Part shown: positions 1 to 7,344 of the stretch, piece by piece
How positions within the stretch are numbered: the stretch's first letter is position 1
How the letters are laid out: each line of letters opens with the position of its first letter
From: JAJPKK01 sp035311445
Lineage (GTDB): Bacteria; Pseudomonadota; Alphaproteobacteria; Rhizobiales; Xanthobacteraceae
Length of the DNA stretch: 42,701 bases
Reading direction: 5' to 3'
Assembly: GCA_035311445.1 (NCBI GenBank)
Contig: DATGCX010000009.1
Coordinates: forward strand, 1 to 42,701
The notes under the pieces: model-generated
Seen by the model: only the letters and a program-made list of their open reading frames with translations
Databases searched by the model: none
Told to the model about the DNA's origin: nothing
Translations under genes and position numbers: made by a program

Positions 1-883
1 CCTCAGCGGCTGCGCTGATGATGTGCTCGCAATTGTCGACGACCAACAGCATCCGCTTGTCCCTGAGCGCGGCGACTAATTCGGGGAGCGGCTCCTCGGA
101 CTGAATCTCAAGCCCAAGCGCCGTAGCGAAGGTGACGGGCACGAGGTGCGCGTCGTGCAGCGGTGCCAGGTCGATCAGCCACACGCAGTGTTCATAGGCT
201 TCGATCACCTGCTGGGCCACTGCGAGGGCGACGGACGTCTTCCCGATTCCGCCGGGCCCAGCAATGGTGAGTAAACGCAGCTGCGGTAATCGCTCCGCGA
301 GTTCGTCGATAATATCGGCGCGTCCGATCAGTCGCGACAGACGGATCGGCAGGTTGTGTTCAGGTTTCATCCCAGTAGCGGCCGGCACCGACGGCCGCAG
401 GTTGTCTGCGAACCTGACCGGCGCAACAAATCGGTAGCCCCGTCCGGGTATGTTGACCAGGAAACGATTGTCATCGCGACGATCGCCAAGAGCACGGCGC
501 AAGGCGGCGATATGGACCGTGAGATTGGCCGGCTCAACGAATGTGTTTGGCCAAATGCGGGCCATCAGTTCGTCGTTGCTGAACAGCTCGCCCGGCCGCT
601 CGACCAGCGCAATCAGGATGTCCAGGGCGCGGCTGCCGAGCGGAACCGTCTTGTCAGCATGTAGCAGGCGCCGTTGCGTCGGAAACAAGCGGAACGGGCC
701 AAACGAGATCGTCCTTGCTGTCGAGTCATTGGGCCAATTCGCTTCCATCAACGCAGTCCGGTTAATAAACGGATTCCCTGTTGGGCTTTCGGCGTAGAAA
801 GCAGGGCGGGAACGAGCCTGATGCGCCCAGCGTCCTTTCACCAGGGGAAAGCTTTGACGAGTTGTCGATACGGAACTACTCAT
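1..883 (-). CDS. Winged-helix / STAND-ATPase transcriptional regulator (C-terminus off window)
   Basis: The gene starts at the ATG at 883 and runs off the left edge; 294 codons are visible with no stop. Residues about 58-157 form an OmpR/PhoB-type winged helix, with the usual ending NIPGRGYRFVAPV. Residues about 184-294 begin a STAND-type P-loop ATPase with Walker A GPGGIGKTS (about 209-217) and a Walker B/NCEH motif LLVVDNCEH (about 279-287). Family knowledge: such proteins bind promoters through the winged helix and are gated by ATP and a C-terminal repeat sensor, which is missing here. The start is chosen because GGGAGG lies 6 bases upstream. An internal ATG at 748 would drop a 45-residue low-complexity leader but keep all domains. 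Target genes cannot be told from this sequence. Confidence 0.88.
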   Translation of the reverse strand, partial: MSSSVSTTRQSFPLVKGRWAHQARSRPAFYAESPTGNPFINRTALMEANWPNDSTARTISFGPFRLFPTQRRLLHADKTVPLGSRALDILIALVERPGELFSNDELMARIWPNTFVEPANLTVHIAALRRALGDRRDDNRFLVNIPGRGYRFVAPVRFADNLRPSVPAATGMKPEHNLPIRLSRLIGRADIIDELAERLPQLRLLTIAGPGGIGKTSVALAVAQQVIEAYEHCVWLIDLAPLHDAHLVPVTFATALGLEIQSEEPLPELVAALRDKRMLLVVDNCEHIISAAAE

Positions 884-1574
884 GATCGCCTCCCTTTCGC
901 TTGGCGGGGCCGATAGCTGAAATGGACGCACGTGAGCAAATCGTCGTGATCGTATGGCTTGGCAGACCAACCGCCTTGACGAAGCGCGCAGCGAGCTCTC
1001 CGCATTGGGTGTGACATCCCTCGTCACGACCTCCAGGTCTCCGGCGAGAAACAATGCCGTCCAACTCGCTCCGATGACGCCTGTACCAATTACCCCTGTA
1101 CCAATTACGCCTGTGCCAATTACGCCTGTACCAATGAAGCCCGATTACCGCATTGCAAAAAGTCAAATGGTCCCTGCCTACAAATTGACCAAGGTAAACC
1201 CGTCCACGCCAGCCGACACGGCGAACAGGTTTGTTGTAGGAAACGTCCGTTCTTCTTCGAGGTAATTTCAGCGAAGGCGATAGCTGCGAGATTCTCCTCA
1301 GCGCGGAAAAAGTTTCGTTCTCCCGACTGGTCGAGCTCGGTGGAACAAAATCTGATCCTGGGGAGCGATGAATGCTGCAACCGTCGGTTCGCCGACCTTC
1401 GCTAAAATGCAGACCGCCTATATCGCGCCGCCCGACAGAAGAATCGGAAACGCGATCGGCACCTCCCGTGAGGGATTCCACAGCGCACGTCACAATCGTT
1501 TGGTCGACAACTCAAGCTTCCCTGCTGGTCATCGCGCGCGATTTTTCCTGCTGACAGCCCCGGCGGGCGATGCG
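884..1574. other. Gene-poor stretch of about 690 bases
   Basis: No convincing gene is seen. Open frames exist on both strands, but none has a clear ribosome binding site plus recognisable domain. The one notable structure is the 15-bp tandem repeat at 1078-1137, listed separately. The stretch separates the minus-strand regulator (start 883) from the minus-strand coiled-coil gene ending at 1575. Confidence 0.5.
1078..1137. repeat. Four tandem 15-bp units
   Basis: Four head-to-tail copies of cgcctgtaccaatta lie at 1078-1092, 1093-1107, 1108-1122 and 1123-1137, each differing by zero to two bases. The period is a multiple of three, so either strand would encode a five-residue repeat: T-P-V-P-I on plus, or a Trp/Arg/Asn/Tyr pattern on minus. 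No reliable gene covers it. Replication slippage is the likely origin. Confidence 0.85.
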
Positions 1575-1952
1575 TCAGGGGGCACCCTCTGCCTCGGCAA
1601 TGGCGTCCTGGACTTTGGCAACGGCTTCTTTCATCCAATCAAAATCGACGGACTCGGGAAGACCGTCCTGCAGGACCGGCAAAGCAAACTTAAGGGCGGC
1701 CAGCATTCCAGCATTAATCCTGCGCAATCTGGCATTCTCGTTTGTCAGTTGTGTCGCATCCAAGGTCAATTGAGCAAGGTCAGTATCGAGGTCCGACCGA
1801 GATGACATTGCAATCTCCATCGCTTGTCGCAACCGAGCGTCTGACACAGAACGGTCCATTGCTTTCAGATTGATGTCGATCTCGTCGGTGAGGCCATGCC
1901 GCGTGCCAATACGCGGTGATTTTTCGGTTCGTTGTTGACGGACGCTCGACAT
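1575..1952 (-). CDS. Small coiled-coil protein of unknown function
   Basis: 125 codons, cytoplasmic by composition (no signal peptide or membrane segment). Residues about 50-85 form a heptad-like helix rich in Leu, Asn and Arg (LTNENARLRRIN). The C-terminal part is acidic and ends in an Ala/Glu run. AAGGAG lies just 2 bases before the ATG, which is tight, so a later Met (for example at about residue 32) cannot be excluded. I do not recognise a family. Base composition matches its neighbours. It could be a structural or adaptor protein, but nothing in the sequence shows this. Confidence 0.6.
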   Translation of the reverse strand: MSSVRQQRTEKSPRIGTRHGLTDEIDINLKAMDRSVSDARLRQAMEIAMSSRSDLDTDLAQLTLDATQLTNENARLRRINAGMLAALKFALPVLQDGLPESVDFDWMKEAVAKVQDAIAEAEGAP

Positions 1953-2220
1953 CTCTCCTTCTCAAATCGCCTGAAATCATACGCTAGTTGATCAAACATT
2001 GTCGCCAAGCAGCAGAACATGTCCACATCTCGCGAACAATCTGTTACGGCTGCTGCAAGCCGGTACTGTCTTGCTCGATTGCAGCGATGAGCCGATGTGG
2101 CCGCTTGCCACCGACCCGCTCCGAATCCCGTTTTGGGAGAATTCGACAGATTAGGACCCATGGACTTCTCCTCATCGGCTCTTTTGAGAGTATTAAGCTT
2201 GAGTGATTGGGGACAAAGCC

Positions 2221-2799
2221 TCAGCCGCCGTCTCGTCCTGCAATCGCCATCATGACGACCGCGGCGCCCGACGTGGCCAAGTTGACGCCCACCACGAGGC
2301 CCAGCACCCACTGGGCACTGGTTGGCCAAGCCCAAATGATAATTCCGGCCAGCAGCAAGTCCGAAATGCCACTTGCCAGCAACCATCCCCACGAACCCGG
2401 TATCACATCGCGGTAACTGAACGATGAAACGGTCTGGAAAATGCCCTCCGCAATGAAGAACGCGGTGAGCACAAGCGTGAGTGAGAACGCCCCTGCGACC
2501 GGCTGCCAAATCAGCATGACCCCGACGACTACAGATAGAAGGGCTGTCACGAGCGTCCACAGCAATGTCGAGAGGTTGCCCGCCGAGAACATCGCAACAA
2601 GTCCAACGATGCCGCTGAGCAGGAACAGCCACCCGACGTAGATGTCGATGGCAACAGTCGCGGCCGCCGGCATTGCGACGGCAATGATGCCGAGGATGAT
2701 CATCACCACGCCCTGGAACAGAAACAACTTCCAGTGCGCACGTAGCACGTCTCGGACCGCGCTCGGCATGCTGGTGACATGTGGACTCGTGGAAGTCAT
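2221..2799 (-). CDS. HdeD family acid-resistance membrane protein (DUF308)
   Basis: 192 residues, an inner-membrane protein with about six hydrophobic helices arranged as three hairpins, starting at about residue 27 (LFLFQGVVMIILGIIAVAMP). The repeated pattern of a helix, a short P/A turn and another helix, with the IWQPVAGA and GIFQTVSSF segments, is that of the HdeD/DUF308 family. In Escherichia coli HdeD belongs to the acid-fitness island; its biochemical role is unsettled. GGGGA sits about 8 bases upstream of the ATG. It opens a run of minus-strand stress-type genes, and a second family member lies at 28763-29326. Confidence 0.88.
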   Translation of the reverse strand: MTSTSPHVTSMPSAVRDVLRAHWKLFLFQGVVMIILGIIAVAMPAAATVAIDIYVGWLFLLSGIVGLVAMFSAGNLSTLLWTLVTALLSVVVGVMLIWQPVAGAFSLTLVLTAFFIAEGIFQTVSSFSYRDVIPGSWGWLLASGISDLLLAGIIIWAWPTSAQWVLGLVVGVNLATSGAAVVMMAIAGRDGG

Positions 2800-2906
2800 T
2801 GGAGTTCCCCTGTCAATTCCTCTGGACTGCCCCGGGTGCCCGGAGGTGTTCTCCGGGCTCTCCGGTTGCAGAGATCTGCGCTGGCGAGGGACACTTCACC
2901 GGCCGT

Positions 2907-3317
2907 TTAACGCGGTGCATACTCGAATTGAGGCATCGCCTTGATGATGTCCTTCGAAGCACCGGCCAGTACGAACTTGCCTTCATTCTGCGTGAACTGG
3001 CTCACCGGTATTGCCACGTCGTGCTTCGCGACTCCGAGGAAACCTCCGGCGCCGATGATAGCATAGGATACGGCCTTGCTGGGAGAAACGATGAGATCGT
3101 CGACCGAACCGACCTTTTCGTTCTTTTCATTGTAAATAGCCTGTCCAAGGAGCTGCCTCCTGGCGCTCCAGCCCGTGCTAACGTCACGCAGTTCCGCGTA
3201 TTCCACACCGAGCAAAGTTGTGCCAGCGACCTGCGCAGATACTCGGGCAGAAACGAGGGAAGTTGCGACAACGATGCCTGCAACAGTCGCAAGAGCAACA
3301 CCGATCGTGCGGTTCAT
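2907..3317 (-). CDS. Exported PRC-barrel domain protein
   Basis: 136 residues from the ATG at 3317, chosen because GGAGGAG lies 6 bases upstream; a longer open frame to 3563 has no site and no recognisable sequence. Residues 1 to about 31 look like a Sec signal peptide ending near ARVSAQ. Residues about 50-115 form a PRC-barrel, with the signature LGQAIYNEKNEKVGSVDDLI followed by YAIIGAGGFLGVAKHDVAIP. PRC-barrels are small beta-barrels that bind RNA, pigment or protein partners. Exported versions of this type are common in bradyrhizobia and of unknown function. Downstream of the protease operon on the same strand, but 321 bases separate them, so it probably has its own promoter. Confidence 0.85.
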   Translation of the reverse strand: MNRTIGVALATVAGIVVATSLVSARVSAQVAGTTLLGVEYAELRDVSTGWSARRQLLGQAIYNEKNEKVGSVDDLIVSPSKAVSYAIIGAGGFLGVAKHDVAIPVSQFTQNEGKFVLAGASKDIIKAMPQFEYAPR

Positions 3318-3638
3318 GATTGACTCCTCCATCTGTATTGGTGCCGTTGCAGCAGCAAGCCTCTGACAGATCCATATGGCAGGGCGTGCGCTCGAGAGCT
3401 TGATACCTCGCACCCCCGCACGAGATCGAATGAAGGGTTCCAAAGCCTGGCAAATTTGTATGAATCGACGGATCACGAAGACGCCGCAGGCCGAGGTGCG
3501 ATTCGTTCGAAAATCACTAGGATTGTGGAAGAATGTTATCGCAGCCGACCTTTGCTGCCACATTAAAATTGAAGCTGGTTGCGGATTTTGCCTGATTCAG
3601 CGCCCTGACGAGCCGCAATAAGAATACCACGCCAGCTC
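3318..3638. other. Non-coding spacer of about 320 bases
   Basis: Lies between the start of the PRC-barrel gene and the end of the small coiled-coil gene, both on minus, so it should carry the PRC-barrel promoter and the end of the protease operon. I see no hairpin with a T-tract and no recognisable operator. Confidence 0.45.
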
Positions 3639-3941
3639 TCATTTTTGCTCTTGCTTCATTTCGTCGGCGTCAAGTTCCTCATTCAGCCGCAATACATCAT
3701 CATAAATCGAGCTGAAATCACGTTCCAATTCGATCTTAATAATCTCCCACCCCGAGCCCTTGGCTTCGGCGCAAGCAAGCTTGTCCTGCATTCGTTCGCG
3801 GCGTCCTTGAATTTGGCTGATCAATGATTGATGCGGATCGGATAGTTCGCCTCGTTCCCTGAACTCGCGTGTCACCGCGTCAAGCCGCCGTGAAAACTCG
3901 TCCAGCTTGGTCCTCATTTGATCGCGTTCCGCTTCGCTCAT
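3639..3941 (-). CDS. Small charged coiled-coil protein, third gene of the rhomboid/SDH operon
   Basis: 100 residues, almost all predicted helix, rich in Glu, Arg, Lys and Asp. There are two helical stretches (about 1-28 and 38-95) around a GELSDPHQS break, and no signal peptide or membrane segment, so it is probably cytosolic. GGAG lies about 9 bases before the ATG. The stop of the SDH-type protease gene (3978) is 36 bases upstream, which argues for one operon of rhomboid protease, SDH protease and this protein. I do not recognise a named family. A partner or adaptor role for the membrane protease is a reasonable inference from position only. Confidence 0.7.
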   Translation of the reverse strand: MSEAERDQMRTKLDEFSRRLDAVTREFRERGELSDPHQSLISQIQGRRERMQDKLACAEAKGSGWEIIKIELERDFSSIYDDVLRLNEELDADEMKQEQK

Positions 3942-3977
3942 CGGATCAGCTCCACACTTCCGGCCGGTGAGTGTTCG

Positions 3978-4811
3978 CTACGGATTCCCATGCACCAGTT
4001 GCCGGTGTCGTGGCACGGGCAGGTACTCAACGCCGCCCTGGGTGCGTGTCGGCTGCGGGTACAACGACATGAGCTCCACGATCTCCCTCGGCATATCGGT
4101 GTTCACCGGAAGGCCGAATTCCTTTGCGGTGGCCGCAAAGATTGGATTGTCGTGCGTCCACGTTCCGATCGACAGCTTTTCCGCCAGCGCCTCGGCCTTG
4201 TCACCAGGAAGTCGGCGATCGAGGAGCCCCTTCGCCGCCAGTTTGACCTGAGCGATTGCCTTGCCGGCGATATCCGCCTGTATGAGTGTCTGGTCATCAA
4301 TCTCCCCGATCGGCTTTTTATCGATAACCTTGAGTATAGACACTGCTGGCGACTGTCCAATCTGTGGATCGATTGGACCAAGCACGGAGTGCTCGGACAT
4401 CACAATCTCATCGGCGGCCAGAGCGATGAGCGTGCCTCCTGACATGGCATAGTGTGGCACAAAGACGGTCACCTTGGGCTTGTGATCGCGTACTGCGTGC
4501 GCGATTTGCAGCGCAGCCAGCACGAGGCCTCCGGGAGTATGGAGGATGAGGTCGAGTGGCACGTCCTTATCAGTCATTTGAATAGCCCGAAGAACCTCTT
4601 CAGAATCGTTAACGTCAATATATCGGACGAGCGGGATTCCCAAGAAACGCATCGTCTCTTGGCGGTGGACCAGCAGAATGACACGAGAATTGCGGCTGCG
4701 TTCCAGTTGGGCGATCTTGCGGGTGCGCATGGCATCCAGCATATGTTGGTGCAACGTAGGCCAAAGGGCTGAAAACACAAAAAATATCCAAAAGAGGTCT
4801 GTGAAGGACAT
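3978..4811 (-). CDS. Membrane-anchored SDH/SppA-like (ClpP-fold) serine protease
   Basis: 277 residues from the ATG at 4811 (an adjacent ATG at 4814 is equally in frame). GGAG sits 6 bases from the 4811 start; the longer open frame to 4979 overlaps the upstream gene and is rejected. Residues about 4-20 form an N-terminal membrane anchor (FTDLFWIFFVFSALWP). The rest is a crotonase/ClpP-fold protease of the serine dehydrogenase proteinase family. HTPGG (91-95) gives the oxyanion loop, the likely nucleophile is Ser124 in YAMSGGTLIALA, and GPIDPQIG (145-152) is the conserved strand after it. Family knowledge: related SppA-type enzymes cut signal peptides or membrane-protein remnants. It follows the rhomboid gene by 28 bases. 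Confidence 0.88.
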   Translation of the reverse strand: MSFTDLFWIFFVFSALWPTLHQHMLDAMRTRKIAQLERSRNSRVILLVHRQETMRFLGIPLVRYIDVNDSEEVLRAIQMTDKDVPLDLILHTPGGLVLAALQIAHAVRDHKPKVTVFVPHYAMSGGTLIALAADEIVMSEHSVLGPIDPQIGQSPAVSILKVIDKKPIGEIDDQTLIQADIAGKAIAQVKLAAKGLLDRRLPGDKAEALAEKLSIGTWTHDNPIFAATAKEFGLPVNTDMPREIVELMSLYPQPTRTQGGVEYLPVPRHRQLVHGNP

Positions 4812-4839
4812 CATGAACTCCTGTCGGATCCGGATTGCG

Positions 4840-5565
4840 TCAGCGGTAACCCTGCGGATTGAACCCGAGAATACCTTCGTCGGCATAGTGAGGGCGGTAA
4901 CCTGCCTTGGATCGCGTGAACAACGCCCCAAACGCCAGTCCAGCAAGAAAGCCGCCGACATGCGCCCACCACGCCACACCTCCGCCCACGGACAGCCCGA
5001 ATAGCTCGACCGCTCCCTGCAGCAGCTGCATCAGGAACCAAAGCCCGATAAAGATGACTGCCGGCATTTCAAAAAAGAGCGGGAGAAACAAGATTGGAAC
5101 AAGAATGACGAGTCGGGCCCAAGGGAACATAAGAACATAGCATCCCATGACTCCGGCAATCGCACCCGATGCGCCCAATGCCGGAACCGTCGACTCTGGG
5201 CTTGACACTAGGTGCGCAATCCCCGCGATGACGCCGCAAGCCAGATAGAACGCCAGATATCGCCCATGCCCCAACCTATCCTCGACCGTGGGTCCAAACA
5301 GCCAGAGCGTCCACATGTTCAAGATCAAATGTAGCCAACCTTCGTGCAAGAACATCATGGTAAGGAATGGCAGGTAATCTGTCGGCGTGAGCCCGGATGC
5401 ACCAAAGTATCGGGCCGGCACCAGCGCAAATGACGAAATAAGCGAGTCAAGTTCGACTTCGCTCAGGGATTTCTCATACAAAAAGGAGGCGCAATTGACC
5501 GCAATCAGCAGCCAAGTGACGAGAGCCGGATAGCGGGATGGCACAGAGTTTTTGATCGGAAACAT
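4840..5565 (-). CDS. Rhomboid family intramembrane serine protease
   Basis: 241 residues with six to seven hydrophobic helices. The catalytic dyad is visible: Ser133 in GASGAIAG and His202 in AWWAHVGGFLAG. The HxxxN motif of the oxyanion region (H79-L-I-L-N83) and the L1-loop WLWLFGP-type segment (WTLWLFGP, about 85-92) are also present. Rhomboids cut transmembrane segments of substrates inside the inner membrane. The start has no strong ribosome site, only a weak purine run, but the N-terminus is typical (MFPIKNSVPSRYP before the first helix). It is the first gene of a tight minus-strand trio with an SDH-type protease and a coiled-coil protein. Confidence 0.92.
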   Translation of the reverse strand: MFPIKNSVPSRYPALVTWLLIAVNCASFLYEKSLSEVELDSLISSFALVPARYFGASGLTPTDYLPFLTMMFLHEGWLHLILNMWTLWLFGPTVEDRLGHGRYLAFYLACGVIAGIAHLVSSPESTVPALGASGAIAGVMGCYVLMFPWARLVILVPILFLPLFFEMPAVIFIGLWFLMQLLQGAVELFGLSVGGGVAWWAHVGGFLAGLAFGALFTRSKAGYRPHYADEGILGFNPQGYR

Positions 5566-5757
5566 TCAATTGGTTCCGCTACGTTGGTACCGCTACGTCC
5601 ACCTCGTCGCTAGCTTTGGCCTTAATCAATGCCGCGGATCCCGCGCCGCGGATTCCGCACAGCTCTAAAGATTATCTACGGCTGCAGATGGGAATCCGAC
5701 CTAAGCAGTCAGCAAGCTCGTGTCCGACCGCAGCCGTTTCAGTTTCGCTCGCGGCAG

Positions 5758-6210
5758 CTATGCGGCTTGTCGATATACGCGACCACCACCGAGAGCCACA
5801 ATCTCATCGACTGGGCGTGTGCTTCCTTCGTCGGCTTCGACAATAACCGCAGTCGTTCCTGGACGCATGTCACGGGTCACCGATTGCACAAAATCATCAT
5901 CGAGCCCTGCCATCACCGCGTCGCCAGTCAGTCCGGTGGTTGCACCCAGAGCCGCCCCTAGCGCCGATCCAGGTGCGCCGCCAATCAATCCGATCAGGGC
6001 ACCAGAAATGGTTCCAACCGCAGTTCCGAGAAGATGGCGATCTTTGCTCTCAAGCACCGACACGTTGCCGCGGCCGTCCTTGCCGACCATGACACCAGTC
6101 TTGAGCTTGAAATCGGCGATGCCCGCCTTCTTGAGATCCTTGATGGCACTTGCGGCATCATAGGCTGCGTTGGTGTTGTCGAATGTCGCTACGATGATCC
6201 TGTCGGTCAT
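5758..6210 (-). CDS. DUF1269 family stress-associated protein
   Basis: 150 residues. The N-terminal part (1-50) has the ferredoxin-like pattern of DUF1269: MTDRIIVATFDNTNAAYDA, then a Lys-rich helix and DFKLKTGVMVGKDGRG. Residues about 62-97 are a Gly/Ala-rich hydrophobic segment (GTAVGTISGALIGLIGG), likely a glycine-zipper-type membrane-interacting hairpin. The C-terminal part returns to a beta-alpha-beta pattern. Function is not established; family members are often in general-stress loci. AGGAG precedes the ATG by about 6 bases. It lies 63 bases after the stop of the coiled-coil gene at 6274, and the two are probably cotranscribed. Confidence 0.85.
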   Translation of the reverse strand: MTDRIIVATFDNTNAAYDAASAIKDLKKAGIADFKLKTGVMVGKDGRGNVSVLESKDRHLLGTAVGTISGALIGLIGGAPGSALGAALGATTGLTGDAVMAGLDDDFVQSVTRDMRPGTTAVIVEADEGSTRPVDEIVALGGGRVYRQAA

Positions 6211-6273
6211 GCGCGTCTCCTATCGCCTTAGTTGTAGTTGCACGGTCGTCCAGTCTCGTGGCCGAAGGCAAGT

Positions 6274-6708
6274 TCATGCGCTCCTTGCGGCCGGCGTCGT
6301 CTGCGCCGTGTCTGCATCCATTCTGGCGACGACAGCTTCGGCAATGGCCTTTTCGGCTTCGTCGATCGCCGCCGCCGCGACGTCGATCGCGGCCGCAGCA
6401 TAGCGTTCCGTGCTTTCGGCGCGCCTTGTCAGTTCCTTCATCTGTCTTTGGGCCTTCCACTCGTCGATCTTGTCGTTGGTGATTGTCTTCTTCTCTTCGG
6501 CCCATGCCTTCATACTTGCTAGGTCTGCCTGAACTTTGGCTTGCTGTGCTTTCACCTGGCTCTCAAGCGAAGCGACGTGGGCCCTGGCGTCGTTCTTGGC
6601 TTTATCGCCGGCGTTTTTGATTTTCGCTTCCAAGTCCTTGAGCCGTTTGTCCGCGTCATCGACTTTGGCACGGAGCTGGCTGCGGAAACTGTCAACCTGT
6701 GCGCTCAC
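6274..6708 (-). CDS. Apolipoprotein-like amphipathic coiled-coil protein
   Basis: 144 residues from a GTG at 6708, chosen because GGGAGG lies 5 bases upstream; the longer frame to 6825 has no site. The protein is nearly all Ala, Lys, Glu, Asp and Gln, with 11-residue helical periodicity through about residues 5-95, then an Ala-rich helix (AAAAIDVAAAAIDEAEKAIAEA). It has no signal peptide or membrane segment. The pattern recalls apolipoprotein/LEA-type amphipathic helices, which coat membranes or protect proteins in desiccation. That role is inference. It pairs with the DUF1269 gene directly downstream. Confidence 0.75.
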   Translation of the reverse strand: MSAQVDSFRSQLRAKVDDADKRLKDLEAKIKNAGDKAKNDARAHVASLESQVKAQQAKVQADLASMKAWAEEKKTITNDKIDEWKAQRQMKELTRRAESTERYAAAAIDVAAAAIDEAEKAIAEAVVARMDADTAQTTPAARSA

Positions 6709-6764
6709 ATCAACCTCCCAGTTCAATCTGGCCGGAGGGATCCGGGTGAGAATTCCTGTACATC

Positions 6765-7031
6765 TCACCGCCAGGCGGGCGGAGTGAAAGCTTCCAAATC
6801 TGGGTAAATTTCTGCTAACGAGCATTGCGAGCCGATCAACCCCTTGCGGCCCGGCTGCGAAACGTCACCCTCCCGGACATGGAGGGCGCCCAATATGGTT
6901 GTATTACCCCCATGCATGCCGCCGGGTGGATTGCGCGCAGCGTGCTGCGTCGGTCGAAGGCATTTCGCAGGTGCACATTCATATGCACTGGCGTTCTGCA
7001 GCTGGAATTGCGCCATGCGGTCCATTAACAT
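6765..7031 (-). other. Micro-ORF or diverged repeat, copy left of flagellin
   Basis: An 88-codon minus-strand frame whose first about 34 codons match the frame beginning at 9163. Codons 17-22 encode YECAPA, which is also encoded at 8799-8816 (minus) with five of six codons differing only at the third base. It overlaps the promoter region of the coiled-coil gene at 6708, so only the first part is likely to mean anything. Confidence 0.3.
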
Positions 7032-7099
7032 CCGCCGCCATCGCCGAAGCGGGCGCGAAGCTGGATCCGTGTTCGCTCCACCGGGGGTTAAAATGGCGT

Positions 7100-7219
7100 C
7101 GGGCTCGCGGCACCTGCTTGCCGCTGCGACTGGCAGGGTGAATTAGCCCTGCGGTTGTTCGGTTAAGCCGTCCTCCTGGCAACAGGAACGCGACGGGGGC
7201 TGGGCCCCGCTTTTTTTTT
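7100..7219 (+). ncRNA. Candidate structured small RNA with intrinsic terminator
   Basis: Four consecutive short hairpins are seen on plus. They are GCGGCA/TGCCGC (7107-7124), GCAGGG/CCCTGC (7133-7152), TCCTG/CAGGA closed by a GCAA tetraloop (7174-7187), and CGGGG/CCCCG (7194-7209) followed by C and nine Ts. No protein gene reads into this terminator from the left, so an independent transcript fits best. The 5' end and promoter were not identified. I do not match it to a known RNA family. It lies just upstream of the CtrA boxes of flagellin, so it is not obviously the flagellin leader itself. Confidence 0.35.
7194..7219 (+). terminator. Intrinsic terminator before the flagellin promoter
   Basis: CGGGG (7194-7198) pairs with CCCCG (7205-7209), followed by nine consecutive Ts at 7211-7219. 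It would stop any transcript coming from the left before the flagellin promoter, or end the candidate small RNA. Confidence 0.6.
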
Positions 7220-7238
7220 CGCCCGCGGCCTTTCGGCA

Positions 7239-7265
7239 TTAACTGTTCGTTAAGCCTTTATTAAC
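7239..7265 (+). promoter_or_regulatory. Two overlapping CtrA boxes (three TTAA half-sites)
   Basis: TTAA occurs at 7239-7242, 7250-7253 and 7261-7264, each pair separated by exactly 7 bases, and the last is followed by C. This gives two overlapping matches to the known CtrA consensus TTAA-N7-TTAA(C). They lie about 80-105 bases upstream of the flagellin ATG. CtrA controls flagellar genes in many alphaproteobacteria. Confidence 0.75.
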
Positions 7266-7344
7266 CCCGCATTAGGGTTACCAAATCACTATAGGCGCAA
7301 GCTGAATTGCGAATCGGCCGCCGGTACCGCATCGGAACAGTTCC

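Larger units (their letters stand above)
6709..7344. other. Long regulatory spacer upstream of flagellin
   Basis: This 636-base stretch holds, from left to right, the promoter region of the minus-strand coiled-coil operon and a minus-strand micro-ORF (6765-7031) that resembles one on the far side of the flagellin gene. After these come four successive hairpins ending in nine Ts (7107-7219), an overlapping pair of CtrA boxes (7239-7265), a TAACCC...GGGTTA inverted repeat (7262-7280), and the flagellin leader. Each is listed separately. Confidence 0.6.

Noticed and set aside
876..1493. Minus-strand frame of 205 codons overlapping the regulator start
   Set aside because: No ribosome site or domain; it overlaps the start of the regulator and is held open by the 15-bp tandem repeat.
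2800..3560. Possible EcfG general-stress promoters upstream of HdeD and PRC-barrel genes
   Set aside because: GTTCC-type elements occur but none has the CGTT partner at 16-17 bases in the right orientation.
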